Positions 32,557 through 42,102 of a stretch of DNA of 64,000 bases are shown piece after piece (position 1 is the first letter of the stretch; each line of letters begins with the position of its first letter). This stretch comes from JBBRBB01 sp963830175. Lineage in GTDB: Bacteria > Bacteroidota > Bacteroidia > Chitinophagales > Chitinophagaceae. The stretch spans positions 930,001 to 994,000 of the forward strand of contig CAWHKV010000002.1 of assembly GCA_963830175.1 (NCBI GenBank), given 5' to 3'. Below the pieces are notes generated by a model. That model saw only the letters and a program-made list of their open reading frames with translations. It ran no database searches and was not told the origin of the DNA. The translations under genes were made by a program, and so were the position numbers.

Positions 32557-33840
32557 ATGAAAATTTTTATTGAACCCGCTAATGAGGATTGGCAAAAAAT
32601 TATTCAACGACCTGTTCTTGATACTACGTATTTAAGAGACAGGGTAGAATCCATTTTGAATGATGTAAAGTTCAATGGGGATGAGGCACTACGCAGGTAT
32701 ACACATCAATTTGATGGGGTTGAAATTCTAAATATTAGGGTTACTGAAGAAGAATTTGAGAATGCCGAAACCATACCTGCTGACTTAAAATCCGCAATTA
32801 AGCAGGCAGCCAAAAATATTTATAGGTTTCATAAAAAGCAGCTTGTAAAACCTCAGGTAATCGAAACAATGCCCGGAGTGAAATGCTGGCGCAAATCTGT
32901 AGCAATTGAAAAAGTTGGGTTGTATATTCCGGGTGGTACAGCACCATTGTTTTCTTCTGTTCTTATGTTGGCAATTCCTGCAAAAATTGCTGGGTGCCCA
33001 GAGATTGTTATTTGCACGCCTCCTAATAAGGATGGAAAAATTCATCCTGCAATATTGTTTGCGGCAAAGCTTTGCGGCGTTTCGGAATTATATAAGGTGG
33101 GAGGTGCGCAGGCTATTGCTGCGCTTGCATTTGGAACCGAAAGTGTCCGTAAGGTGTTGAAAATTTTAGGACCAGGCAATCAATTTGTAACTGCTGCAAA
33201 ATCTATGGTGCAATTATCAGGAACATCTATAGATATGCCTGCTGGTCCAAGTGAAGTTTGTATATATGCCGACGAGTCTGCCCAGCCATCATTCGTTGCA
33301 GCAGACCTGTTAAGCCAGGCAGAACATGGGGCAGACAGCCAGGTGCTGTTGATTTGTACGAATGAGCAGACCTTACAGCATGTATTAATTGAAATTAAAA
33401 ATCAACAGAACGGATTAACAAGGAATCAGGTAATCATAAAGGCATTGCAAAACAGCCGTGCCGTAGTTTTGAAAAATGAATCTGATGCCATTTCGCTCAT
33501 AAATGCGTATGCCCCGGAACATTTAATTCTGTCCTGTAAAAACGCTTCGAAAGTTGCTGATAAAATAATCAATGCTGGTTCGGTTTTCCTGGGAAATTTT
33601 TCTCCTGAAAGTGTAGGTGATTATGCCAGTGGAACAAATCACTCCCTGCCAACAAATGGGTTTGCAACAACATACAGCGGTGTAAGTGTAGATACCTTTG
33701 TTAAAAAAATTACTTACCAGAAACTCTCAAAAAAAGGATTAAAAAACATTGCCCATACAGTACAGGTTATGGCACATGCAGAAAGACTTGATGCACATGC
33801 AAATGCCGTTGCAGTAAGACTTCAGGGTATAATAAAATAA
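32557..33840 (+). CDS. hisD: Histidinol dehydrogenase
   Basis: The 427-aa zinc enzyme oxidises L-histidinol to L-histidine in two NAD-dependent steps. It shows VGLYIPGGTAPLFSSVLMLAIPA, GGAQAIAALAFGTESV, GPGNQFVTAAKSMV, DMPAGPSEV and the metal/catalytic stretch DLLSQAEHGADSQVLL, plus APEHLIL and GDYASGTNHSLPT. Length is normal. It starts 16 nt after hisG. Confidence 0.96.
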   Translation: MKIFIEPANEDWQKIIQRPVLDTTYLRDRVESILNDVKFNGDEALRRYTHQFDGVEILNIRVTEEEFENAETIPADLKSAIKQAAKNIYRFHKKQLVKPQVIETMPGVKCWRKSVAIEKVGLYIPGGTAPLFSSVLMLAIPAKIAGCPEIVICTPPNKDGKIHPAILFAAKLCGVSELYKVGGAQAIAALAFGTESVRKVLKILGPGNQFVTAAKSMVQLSGTSIDMPAGPSEVCIYADESAQPSFVAADLLSQAEHGADSQVLLICTNEQTLQHVLIEIKNQQNGLTRNQVIIKALQNSRAVVLKNESDAISLINAYAPEHLILSCKNASKVADKIINAGSVFLGNFSPESVGDYASGTNHSLPTNGFATTYSGVSVDTFVKKITYQKLSKKGLKNIAHTVQVMAHAERLDAHANAVAVRLQGIIK

Positions 33841-33846
33841 AACAGT

Positions 33847-34908
33847 ATGAATTTTAATGTTGAAAATATTACGAGGGAAAATATTAAAAAGCTGGTTCCG
33901 TATTCATCCGCCCGGGATGAATTTAAAGGTTACGCGAAGGTTTATCTTGATGCAAACGAAAATAGTCTGGGCTCTCCTTTAACCAAATGGTATAACAGAT
34001 ATCCAGACCCGCACCAGGAAAAATTAAAACATGAAATAGCCACCATCAAAAAGATTTCTCCTGTTAATATTTTATTAGGAAACGGCAGCGATGAGTGTAT
34101 TGACCTTCTGTACAGGTGTTTTTGCGAACCGTATAAAGACAATATCATAATTATGCCACCTACGTATGGCATGTACGAAGTGAGTGCTAATATTAATGCG
34201 GTAGAAATAAGGGTTGCTCCATTGAATGAAAATTTTCAACCTGACCTTATTCACCTTGAAAACTTAATTGATAAACATACACGAATCATTTGGATATGTT
34301 CACCAAATAATCCAACAGGAAATAATATTTCGAGAGAAAGCGTAGAAATGCTATTGAATAATTTTGATGGTTTGGTTGTTATTGATGAGGCTTATATAAA
34401 TTTTTCCCGGCAACGATCATGGATCGGTGATCTGGCAGAATATCCTAACCTGGTGGTGTTGCAAACATTTAGTAAAGCCTGGGGTTTAGCTGGTTTACGA
34501 ATTGGAATGTTATTCGCTTCCAAAGAAATAACCGATACACTAAACAAGGTTAAAGCCCCTTATAATATAAGTGAACCATCTCAGCAACTAGTTTTAAATG
34601 CAATTAAGAATATTTCTCAGGTTAATGAAATGATCCTTGAACTGGTTAGTATGCGAAATGCGCTTGCAGAGGTTCTTGAAAAATTGCCCATAGTAAATAA
34701 AGTATATCCTTCCGATGCAAATTTTTTACTTGTAAAAATGCATGGTGCTAAAGAAATTTATGAATTTCTTAAAAGCAAAGGAATTGTTGTTAGAGACAGG
34801 AGCAATGTTACCCTTTGCGAAGGTTGTTTAAGAATAACCATCGGCACCGAAAATGAAAATACCATGTTGGTGGATGCATTAATAGAATATTCAAAATCTA
34901 ATCGATGA
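33847..34908 (+). CDS. hisC: Histidinol-phosphate aminotransferase
   Basis: The 353-aa PLP enzyme converts imidazole-acetol phosphate to histidinol phosphate. It has YLDANENSLGSP, LGNGSDECIDLL, CSPNNPTGN (about 151-159), VIDEAYINF (Asp180) and the Schiff-base Lys210 in TFSKAWGLAGLRIG. Fold type I, normal length. Its stop overlaps the hisB start by 4 nt (ATGA). Confidence 0.96.
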   Translation: MNFNVENITRENIKKLVPYSSARDEFKGYAKVYLDANENSLGSPLTKWYNRYPDPHQEKLKHEIATIKKISPVNILLGNGSDECIDLLYRCFCEPYKDNIIIMPPTYGMYEVSANINAVEIRVAPLNENFQPDLIHLENLIDKHTRIIWICSPNNPTGNNISRESVEMLLNNFDGLVVIDEAYINFSRQRSWIGDLAEYPNLVVLQTFSKAWGLAGLRIGMLFASKEITDTLNKVKAPYNISEPSQQLVLNAIKNISQVNEMILELVSMRNALAEVLEKLPIVNKVYPSDANFLLVKMHGAKEIYEFLKSKGIVVRDRSNVTLCEGCLRITIGTENENTMLVDALIEYSKSNR

Positions 34909-36086
34909 AAAAATCTTTTACAGGAATGTCTGTTGCTAAAAGCACTGGTAAAAAATTATTGATCATTGACCGGGATGGCACCTTAATAAATGAAGCGCCC
35001 CCCACTTACCAGGTGGATGACTTTTCTAAACTTGAGTTTTTTCCGGGCGTATTTAAGTTCTTGGGGCGTATTGTAGATGAGTTGGATTTTGAATTGATTA
35101 TGGTGTCTAATCAGGATGGGTTAGGTACGGACAGTTTTCCTGAATCAACATTCCACCCGGTGCACGACCATATTTTAAAATCATTCAGAAATGAAGGGAT
35201 ACATTTCTCTGAAATACTTATAGACCGCAGCTTTCCGCACGAAAATTCGTCAAATAGAAAGCCTTCAACTGGTATGCTTACCAATTATATAAACAATGCA
35301 GATTATGACATGGCAGCCTCATTTGTAATTGGTGACCGCTTAACAGATGTTCAACTCGCAAATAATTTAGGGTGCAAAGCCATTTGGTTAAGTATTGACC
35401 CCGGTCTTGGGGGTGAAGAAGTGGCAGAAAACAGGAAAAGTTTAGATGATGTAATCGCCTTGGAAACCAATAACTGGCAGCAAATTTATTCCTTTTTAAA
35501 ACTTGGGAAAAGAAAAGTTATCGTTGAAAGAAATACCAATGAAACGAAAATAAAAGTTGAATTAAATGTAGATGGAAATGGGACTTCAGCCATTTCAACC
35601 GGGCTGGGATTTTTCGATCATATGCTCGACCAGGTTGCGCGGCATGGAAAAATGGATCTTGCTGTAACATGTATTGGTGATCTGCAAATTGATGAACATC
35701 ACACCATAGAAGATACTGCAATAACATTAGGCGAAGCCTTTTCAAAAGCATTGCAGAATAAAAATGGAATGGAACGGTATGGATTTGCATTACCAATGGA
35801 TGATGCTGAAGCAAAAGTGCTGATTGATTTTGGAGGGAGAAACTGGCTTGTTTGGAATGCAGAATTTAAGCGTGAAAAAATAGGTGAGATGCCTACCGAA
35901 ATGTTTTTTCATTTTTTTAAATCATTCAGCGATGGCGCAAAATGCAATTTAAATATTGAGTGCCGAGGCGATAATGAGCATCACAAAATTGAAGCGATTT
36001 TTAAAGCATTTGCAAAAGCAATGCGCATGGCTGTAAAGCGGGATGCATTCAGTAATTATTTACCAAGTACAAAAGGGGTTTTATAA
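34905..36086 (+). CDS. hisB: Bifunctional histidinol-phosphatase / imidazoleglycerol-phosphate dehydratase
   Basis: The 393-aa fusion carries an N-terminal HAD phosphatase (IDRDGTLINE, Asp22 and Asp24; VIGDRLTDVQLA) and a C-terminal imidazoleglycerol-phosphate dehydratase with GLGFFDHMLDQVARHG, DEHHTIEDTAI and DNEHHKIEAIFKA, whose His residues bind manganese. The two domains catalyse steps 8 and 6 of the pathway. The fused form is known in Enterobacterales and many Bacteroidota. The start overlaps the hisC stop and the end overlaps hisH by 1 nt. Confidence 0.96.
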   Translation: MKKSFTGMSVAKSTGKKLLIIDRDGTLINEAPPTYQVDDFSKLEFFPGVFKFLGRIVDELDFELIMVSNQDGLGTDSFPESTFHPVHDHILKSFRNEGIHFSEILIDRSFPHENSSNRKPSTGMLTNYINNADYDMAASFVIGDRLTDVQLANNLGCKAIWLSIDPGLGGEEVAENRKSLDDVIALETNNWQQIYSFLKLGKRKVIVERNTNETKIKVELNVDGNGTSAISTGLGFFDHMLDQVARHGKMDLAVTCIGDLQIDEHHTIEDTAITLGEAFSKALQNKNGMERYGFALPMDDAEAKVLIDFGGRNWLVWNAEFKREKIGEMPTEMFFHFFKSFSDGAKCNLNIECRGDNEHHKIEAIFKAFAKAMRMAVKRDAFSNYLPSTKGVL

Positions 36087-36673
36087 TGCGCACGGTAATC
36101 ATAAAATACAATGCAGGTAATATACAAAGTGTATTATTCGCCTTGCAGCGTATTCATGCGGAAGCCTTGGTAACAGATGATGCTGACGAAATTTCTTCTG
36201 CTGATAAAATTATATTCCCCGGAGTGGGCGCTGCAGGCAGTGCCATGCAATACTTAAAAGATCGCAATTTAGATATTCTTATTAAAAATCTAAAACAACC
36301 CGTTTTAGGTATTTGCCTTGGAATGCAATTAATGTGTGATTTTTCAGAAGAGGGAAATACAACCTGCCTTGGAATATTTAAAGAGCAGGTAAATCGATTC
36401 CCTGCAAGTTCAACATTTAAAATACCACAGGTAGGCTGGAATAATGTTTCTGCATTAAAATCACCTTTATTCCAAAATATTCCTACCGAGAGCTATTGCT
36501 ATTTTGTGCATAGCTATTACGCTTCTTTAGGTGCAGATTCTATTGCAACTACCGATTATATTTTGCCATTCAGTGCAGCTTTAAATCGTAATAACTTTTA
36601 CGGTGTGCAATTTCACCCGGAGAAGTCGGCAGGGGTAGGAGAAAAAATTCTTCAAAATTTTTTAAGCCTGTAA
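36086..36673 (+). CDS. hisH: Imidazole glycerol phosphate synthase, glutaminase subunit
   Basis: The 195-aa class-I glutamine amidotransferase feeds ammonia to HisF. The triad is visible: Cys77 in LGICLGMQ, His177 and Glu179 in QFHPEKS, with oxyanion PGVGA at 45-49. Length is normal. It sits between hisB (1-nt overlap) and hisA (1-nt gap). Confidence 0.95.
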   Translation: MRTVIIKYNAGNIQSVLFALQRIHAEALVTDDADEISSADKIIFPGVGAAGSAMQYLKDRNLDILIKNLKQPVLGICLGMQLMCDFSEEGNTTCLGIFKEQVNRFPASSTFKIPQVGWNNVSALKSPLFQNIPTESYCYFVHSYYASLGADSIATTDYILPFSAALNRNNFYGVQFHPEKSAGVGEKILQNFLSL

Positions 36674-36674
36674 C

Positions 36675-37397
36675 ATGCAGATCATTCCCGCAATTGATAT
36701 TATTGATGGTAAGTGCGTACGGTTAACACAGGGCAATTATCATGAAAAAAAAGTATACAATGAGCATCCGCTGGAAGTAGCTCTGCAATTTCAGGATGCA
36801 GGTTTGAAAAGGCTTCATTTAGTTGACCTTGATGGGGCTAAAGCTGGTGCAGTAAAGAATTGGAAGGTACTAGAAACAATTGCTGCCAAAACAAATTTGA
36901 TCATTGATTTTGGCGGAGGAATTAATGATATAAAGGATGTTGACATAATTTTAAATTCCGGGGCCACTTATGTAACTGTTGGGAGCATTGCAGTAAAAAA
37001 TGAAAAACTATTAACACGCTGGTTGGAACAGTTTAACCCGGACAGATTTTTACTGGGTGCAGATGTTAAAGATGAAATGATTGCGATAAACGGGTGGCAA
37101 AAGATTACCGACGTTCCGGTTCTCGATCATATCACCCGGTTTATTGATAAAGGCATTAATAAGATATTCTGTACAGATATAAGTAAAGATGGAAAATTGG
37201 AAGGTCCATCCATTCAACTTTACAAAAAGATTATAGACAAATTTCAATCGTTATTTTTTATTGCAAGTGGCGGTGTATCCGGATTGGATGACGTGGAAAT
37301 ATTGCAGCAAATCGGATGTTCGGGCGTTATAATCGGAAAAGCTATTTATGAAAATAAAATTAGCCTGAAAGACCTTGAAAAAATCAATAATAATTAA
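36675..37397 (+). CDS. hisA: ProFAR isomerase
   Basis: The 240-aa beta/alpha barrel isomerises ProFAR to PRFAR. It shows the catalytic Asp8 in IPAIDIIDGKCVRL, the phosphate-binding IIDFGGGIN, the second catalytic Asp in CTDISKDG, and IASGGVSGLDDV. It resembles HisF in fold. It overlaps the next gene by 1 nt. Confidence 0.95.
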   Translation: MQIIPAIDIIDGKCVRLTQGNYHEKKVYNEHPLEVALQFQDAGLKRLHLVDLDGAKAGAVKNWKVLETIAAKTNLIIDFGGGINDIKDVDIILNSGATYVTVGSIAVKNEKLLTRWLEQFNPDRFLLGADVKDEMIAINGWQKITDVPVLDHITRFIDKGINKIFCTDISKDGKLEGPSIQLYKKIIDKFQSLFFIASGGVSGLDDVEILQQIGCSGVIIGKAIYENKISLKDLEKINNN

Positions 37398-38155
37398 TGC
37401 TTACAAAAAGAATTATACCATGCCTCGATATAAAAAATGGCAGAACGGTTAAAGGTGTAAATTTTGAAAACATCAGGGATGCTGGCGATCCTGTTCAACT
37501 TGGCGCATACTACGCCCTGCAGGGTGCAGATGAATTGGTTTTCCTTGACATTACAGCAACCAACGAAAATCGTAAAACTCTAAAAGAATTGGTTCGGCAA
37601 ATTTCATTGCACGTAAACATTCCATTTACAGTGGGTGGGGGAATTAGCAGCGTGGCCGATGTACATGATTTACTGAACAATGGTGCTGATAAAATTTCTG
37701 TAAATACGGCAGCATTCAGAAATAAAGACCTTATAAAAGAACTTGCTGAAAATTTTGGCAGTCAGTGTGTAGTTCTTGCCATTGATACACGGCTGGAGGA
37801 AGATGGAGAATGGTATGTATATTTAAACGGGGGGACTGTACGCACCGGTGTTAAATGCGTGGACTGGGCTAGTGAAGCTGTACGCCTTGGAGCAGGAGAA
37901 ATCTTATTAACCTCCATGAATAATGATGGCACTAAAAAAGGTTTTGCCATAGACATTACAAAGCGACTTTCAGATATGTTAGATGTGCCGGTAATCGCAT
38001 CAGGCGGTGGAGGTTCAATGGAGCATTTTACCGATGTGTTTACAATGGCAAATGCTGATGCAGCACTTGCTGCAAGCATTTTTCATTTTAAAGAAATTGA
38101 AATACCGGATCTTAAAAAATACTTATCTGAACAAAATATCAATGTTAGGCTATGA
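37397..38155 (+). CDS. hisF: Imidazole glycerol phosphate synthase, cyclase subunit
   Basis: The 252-aa barrel uses ammonia from HisH to close the imidazole ring. Catalytic Asp11 (IIPCLDIKNG) and Asp130 (VVLAIDTR) are at the canonical positions, and FTVGGGI and ASGGGGSMEHF bind phosphate. The two halves show the HisA/HisF internal repeat. It overlaps hisIE by 4 nt. Confidence 0.96.
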   Translation: MLTKRIIPCLDIKNGRTVKGVNFENIRDAGDPVQLGAYYALQGADELVFLDITATNENRKTLKELVRQISLHVNIPFTVGGGISSVADVHDLLNNGADKISVNTAAFRNKDLIKELAENFGSQCVVLAIDTRLEEDGEWYVYLNGGTVRTGVKCVDWASEAVRLGAGEILLTSMNNDGTKKGFAIDITKRLSDMLDVPVIASGGGGSMEHFTDVFTMANADAALAASIFHFKEIEIPDLKKYLSEQNINVRL

Positions 38156-38751
38156 ATATTGACTTCTCGAAATATACCGATAGACTTGTACCGGTTATAA
38201 TACAGGATATTAAAACGAATAAAGTGCTAATGCTGGGTTTTATGAATGAAGAAGCATTAAAGATTACTGAACACTCAGGGCATGTAACCTTTTATAGCAG
38301 GTCTAAAAAGCGATTGTGGACTAAAGGTGAAACAAGTGGCAATTACCTTGAAGTAAAAAGTATAGCAGCGGATTGTGATAACGATACAATGCTTATTAAA
38401 GTGCACCCCCTGGGACCTGTTTGCCACACTGGTGCAGATACGTGTTTCTTCGAAAAGAATCACCCGGAAGATTTTATTAATTATTTGGAAAATATTATCA
38501 CATTAAGAAAGCAGGCTGGTGAAAGTGAATCGTATGTCTCATCTCTGTTTAAAAAAGGTGTACCGAAAATTGCACAAAAAGTTGGGGAAGAAGCTGTAGA
38601 ATTGGTTATTGAAGCCATGGGAAACAACACCGACCTATTTGTTAATGAGTCTGCAGACCTGCTATTTCATTACCTTGTTTTATTGCATGCCAAAGGTTTT
38701 TCACTGCAGGATGTGATTGAGGTACTTAAAAAACGACACCACAAACCATAA
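38152..38751 (+). CDS. hisIE: Bifunctional phosphoribosyl-AMP cyclohydrolase / phosphoribosyl-ATP pyrophosphatase
   Basis: The 199-aa protein fuses HisI (residues 1 to about 110, with FYSRSKKRLWTKGETSGN and the zinc-binding CDNDT / GPVCHTGADTCF) and HisE (about 115-199, with KKGVPKIAQKVGEEAVELV). Together they do steps 2 and 3 of histidine synthesis. This completes the full set of enzymes in one operon. Confidence 0.95.
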   Translation: MNIDFSKYTDRLVPVIIQDIKTNKVLMLGFMNEEALKITEHSGHVTFYSRSKKRLWTKGETSGNYLEVKSIAADCDNDTMLIKVHPLGPVCHTGADTCFFEKNHPEDFINYLENIITLRKQAGESESYVSSLFKKGVPKIAQKVGEEAVELVIEAMGNNTDLFVNESADLLFHYLVLLHAKGFSLQDVIEVLKKRHHKP

Positions 38752-38757
38752 CATTTT

Positions 38758-39417
38758 ATGGCACAAACTCTTCAACAAAAATTAAGGATTAAAACCGGTA
38801 ATAACATTCGAATTATAAATGCGCCGGACGACTTTGCTGATACATTACTTAGCCTGGTGCCTGAGATAAACATTGTTTATTCAAATAAAAGTTTTAACCA
38901 GGTCCATTTATTTGTTAGAAGTATTAATGAATTGACCGAACAATTTAAAAAGGTTTATAAACTATTAAATACAGATAAAATTTGTTGGGTTTATTTTCCG
39001 AAAGGAACATCAGGAATTCAAACGGATCTGAACAGGGACAGGGGTTGGTATATCATGGAAAAAAAATATGAAAATTTACAATGGCTTAATCTTATCTCTT
39101 TCGATGCAACGTGGAGTGCATTTGGTGTAAGAATAGTTGAAGGAAAAGGAACCTTACAACCAAAAGAAGGTAAAATACGGGAAATAACTAATTGGATAGA
39201 TTCGGAAAAAAAAATAGTTTTAATTCCCCCTGCACTTAAACAATTATTTAAATCTGAAGAAAATGCCATGTTGTTTTTCGATTCTCTGTCATTTACAAAT
39301 AAAAAAGAAATCGTAGAGTGGATTGTTTCAGCGAAAAAAGAAGAAACAAAAGAACGACGATTAAACGAAACAATAATAAAATTAAAAAAGGGGTGGAAGA
39401 ACCCCCGAAATATATAA
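38758..39417 (+). CDS. YdeI/OmpD-associated (OmdA) domain protein at the end of the his operon
   Basis: The 219-aa protein is not a known histidine enzyme. Its C-terminal part (about 150-215, FFDSLSFTNKKEIVEWIVSAK... ETIIKLKKGWK) matches the OmdA/YdeI domain linked to resistance to cationic peptides or bacteriocins. The N-terminal 130 residues resemble DUF3052-like sequences (LLNTDKICWVYFPKGTSGIQTDLNRDRGW). It is cytoplasmic, with no signal peptide. Only 6 nt separate it from hisIE, and a terminator follows, so it is transcribed with the his genes; a functional link is unproven. Confidence 0.75.
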   Translation: MAQTLQQKLRIKTGNNIRIINAPDDFADTLLSLVPEINIVYSNKSFNQVHLFVRSINELTEQFKKVYKLLNTDKICWVYFPKGTSGIQTDLNRDRGWYIMEKKYENLQWLNLISFDATWSAFGVRIVEGKGTLQPKEGKIREITNWIDSEKKIVLIPPALKQLFKSEENAMLFFDSLSFTNKKEIVEWIVSAKKEETKERRLNETIIKLKKGWKNPRNI

Positions 39418-39446
39418 AAAGCACAGCTTGTTAAACTGTGCTTTTT
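39416..39446. terminator. Bidirectional terminator at the end of the his operon
   Basis: AAAAAGCACAG (39416-39426) pairs perfectly with CTGTGCTTTTT (39436-39446) over 11 bp with a 9-nt loop. T tracts lie on both strands, serving the his operon and the convergent outer-membrane gene. Confidence 0.85.
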
Positions 39447-39465
39447 CATTTATAAATAATTTTTC

Positions 39466-40104
39466 TTAAAGACCAAACATTAAACCAAAGTTTACACCGA
39501 TGTTACGGTTTTTCTGATCAATGTTGTCGTTTTTAGAAACATCTTTCAAACCGTGGTAATAAGCAACATCTGTATTTAACCAGGTCTTATCAGACAGTTT
39601 AAAATTTACACCTGCTGTACCCTGAAGACCAATGTCAAATTTTTGAAAATAATCTTTGGTTTCCACTTCATTTTTTTCGCCACCAGTTAGTTCAGTAACT
39701 GTTTTACCATGAACCAGCAAGCCTAATGATGGTCCGGCAGTTAGTGTAGGTCTGATCTTATCTCCGCGGTTTCCGAATGAATAAATAGCTTTTAATGGAA
39801 TGCGGATATAATCTGCATTAATACGTGAATTTGTTACAAATTCTACATCACCCACCATGCTCTTTGCATCTAGTTCACCCCCTTCTGCAGAGTATTTTAC
39901 ATCAGCACCAAAACCAATGTGTGACTTTGAAGTGTAATTAAAAGATAGACCAACACTTGGTGCGGAATTAAACTGTCTGTCTCCTTCCATGTTATCTATC
40001 CAACTATGGGCATACCCAACGGTAGGTCCAAATGTTAAGGTCTGTGACTTTACTGCCGTTGCCAAAAATGGCATTGCAAGTAAAACAAATAGTGTCTTTT
40101 TCAT
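39466..40104 (-). CDS. Outer-membrane beta-barrel protein (PorT-like)
   Basis: I start it at ATG 40104, giving 212 aa and a clear signal peptide (MKKTLFVLLAMPFLATAVKS). The open frame reaches 40128, but the extra residues are polar. The mature sequence has TFGPTVGYAHSW, SVGLSFNYTSKSHIGFGADVKYS, IRIPLKAIYSF and a final NIGVNFGLMFGL ending in an aromatic-rich strand, typical of the Bacteroidota PorT/outer-membrane-beta-barrel family. Function unknown. Confidence 0.78.
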   Translation of the reverse strand: MKKTLFVLLAMPFLATAVKSQTLTFGPTVGYAHSWIDNMEGDRQFNSAPSVGLSFNYTSKSHIGFGADVKYSAEGGELDAKSMVGDVEFVTNSRINADYIRIPLKAIYSFGNRGDKIRPTLTAGPSLGLLVHGKTVTELTGGEKNEVETKDYFQKFDIGLQGTAGVNFKLSDKTWLNTDVAYYHGLKDVSKNDNIDQKNRNIGVNFGLMFGL

Positions 40105-40202
40105 AAAGTTTAAATTTTTGTTTTTCAACTATGCCTCTTTCAAAATATCGTGCCAAACAAAAATGTTAAATTCATGTAGTTAATGCAGCGTTTTAGAACT
40201 GT

Positions 40203-42089
40203 TTAAATGATTTCGCTTAATTCAAGCCAACGCATTTCTTTCACTTCTAATAATGCGATGATTTCTTCAATGCGTTTACTGTGTAAGTGTAGGTTTTCGT
40301 ATGGAAGGGTAGGGTCACCCAGGTTGTCTTCTATCTTTTGTTTTTCAGTAGTTAGTTGTGCAATTTCTTTTTCAAGCATTTCAAATTCACGTTTTTCTTT
40401 AAAGCCCGCTTTCTTTTTTTCTTTTTCTAAAACAGGTTCCGGCTGCTCTGCAATTTTAGATGTTACATCGCTATATTTATCAAGCGCATCTTCTTCCAGC
40501 CTGTATTGTGAATAATTGCCGGGAAAGTCTTTTACTTTTCCATCCCCTTCAAAAACAAACAGGTGATCTACTAATTTATCCATAAAATACCTGTCGTGTG
40601 TTACAATAAGCACGCAACCTTTATAATCAATTAAAAAATTTTCAAGCACTTCAAGTGTAGGTAGATCAAGATCGTTGGTCGGCTCATCCAGTATCAGGAA
40701 GTTTGGATTTTGGAAAAGAATGGTAAGTAATTGTAACCGCTTTTTTTCTCCGCCACTCAGCGAGTTTAAAAAAGTAAATTGTTTTTCAGGAGTGAATAAA
40801 AATAATTCAAGGAATTGCGCAGCGCTTAAACTACCACCATTTGCCAGGGGAAAACTTTCTGCAAAGTTCTTAACGTATTCGATAACCCTAACATTCTCTT
40901 TAAATTTCAATCCCTGTTGCGAAAAGTTTCCGAACAAGACGGTGTCACCAATATTTACTTTGCCGCTGTCTGCAGGTTCAAGCTGTTGAATAATATTAAG
41001 AAAGGTAGATTTGCCGACACCATTTTTCCCCACTATCCCCACGCGTTCACCTTTCGAGAAAGTGTAATCAAAACCTTTGAGAATGGGTTTGTCTCCATAC
41101 GCCTTATACACTTTTTTCATTTCTACGATTTTACCGCCAAGCCTGCTCATTCTAACCTGTAATTGTAATTGGCGGTCTTCAATCTTTTGATGCGCTACAG
41201 ATTCAATTTTATAAAAATTATCCTGTCGTGATTTGCTTTTAGTAGTTCGGGCGCGGGGTTGCTTTCGCATCCATTCCAGTTCTTTACGGTAGGTATTTTT
41301 AGCTTTGTCTATTGTTGCCTGCTCACTTTCTAACCGTGCCGCCTTTTTCTCCAGGTAATTGGCATAATCACCTTTATAAAAGTGCACCTGGCTTCTTTCC
41401 AGTTCCCAAATTTGCGTACAAACAGCATCTAAAAAGTACCTGTCATGCGTAACGAGTAACAGGGTTATGTTTTCTTCACTTATATAATGTTCAAGCCACT
41501 CTATCATTCGTACATCTAAATGGTTCGTTGGCTCATCCATCATCAGTAATACGTGCTTGTGTTCAAACCCAATATTTATAAGAGTTTTGGCAAGTGCCAC
41601 ACGCTTTCTTTCACCTCCGCTCAATAACCGCACATTATTCTGAAGATGATGAATATTCAGTTTACTTAAAATTTCTTTCACCTTGGCTTCATATTGCCAG
41701 GCATTCATTTCATCCATTGCATTTATTGCCAGCAATAAAGCTTCGGTGTTTTCGTGGGTTTCCTGTTCGTTTTCTATAGCTGCTTCGTAAGTTCTTATGG
41801 CATGTAAAACAGGGTTATCATCCTCAAAAATATTTTCAAGAATAGATTTATCTTCATTAAAAGATGGGTCTTGTTCAAACAAACCAACTGTAACATCCTT
41901 ATGTATCCATAGTTTGCCTTCGTCTAATGTTTCTTTTCCCGCAAGTATACGCAGCAATGTTGTTTTTCCGACACCATTTCTGGCTATCAGCGCAATTCTT
42001 TCGCCTTCATGAAGGTTAAATGAAATATTTTTAAACAGTGGGGTAATACCGAAACTTTTGGTTAGCCCTTCTCCGGAAATGTAATGCAT
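40203..42089 (-). CDS. ABC-F family ATPase (Uup-like)
   Basis: The 628-aa soluble protein has two ATP-binding cassettes. The first has Walker A ARNGVGKTT (36-44), signature LSGGERKR and Walker B LLMMDEPTNHLD. The second has GKNGVGKST, LSGGEKKR and LILDEPTNDLD. A linker and a C-terminal coiled coil rich in Lys/Glu (about 555-625) follow, as in Uup. ABC-F proteins act on ribosomes, resolving stalled complexes, or affect transposon excision. There is no membrane domain. Some members confer antibiotic resistance; nothing here shows that. Confidence 0.9.
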   Translation of the reverse strand: MHYISGEGLTKSFGITPLFKNISFNLHEGERIALIARNGVGKTTLLRILAGKETLDEGKLWIHKDVTVGLFEQDPSFNEDKSILENIFEDDNPVLHAIRTYEAAIENEQETHENTEALLLAINAMDEMNAWQYEAKVKEILSKLNIHHLQNNVRLLSGGERKRVALAKTLINIGFEHKHVLLMMDEPTNHLDVRMIEWLEHYISEENITLLLVTHDRYFLDAVCTQIWELERSQVHFYKGDYANYLEKKAARLESEQATIDKAKNTYRKELEWMRKQPRARTTKSKSRQDNFYKIESVAHQKIEDRQLQLQVRMSRLGGKIVEMKKVYKAYGDKPILKGFDYTFSKGERVGIVGKNGVGKSTFLNIIQQLEPADSGKVNIGDTVLFGNFSQQGLKFKENVRVIEYVKNFAESFPLANGGSLSAAQFLELFLFTPEKQFTFLNSLSGGEKKRLQLLTILFQNPNFLILDEPTNDLDLPTLEVLENFLIDYKGCVLIVTHDRYFMDKLVDHLFVFEGDGKVKDFPGNYSQYRLEEDALDKYSDVTSKIAEQPEPVLEKEKKKAGFKEKREFEMLEKEIAQLTTEKQKIEDNLGDPTLPYENLHLHSKRIEEIIALLEVKEMRWLELSEII

Positions 42090-42094
42090 GGGTG

Positions 42095-42102
42095 CAAAGA
42101 TA
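42095..42102 (-). promoter_or_regulatory. Candidate -7 promoter element for the ABC-F gene
   Basis: The minus strand reads TATCTTTG followed by C, matching TAnnTTTG, only 5 nt upstream of the predicted start codon. If used, the mRNA would be leaderless or the true start would lie further in. Confidence 0.4.

Noticed and set aside
40203..42089. ABC-F gene as an antibiotic-resistance determinant
   Set aside because: The C-terminal coiled coil and overall layout fit the housekeeping Uup group; no interdomain linker feature of resistance ABC-F proteins was evident.
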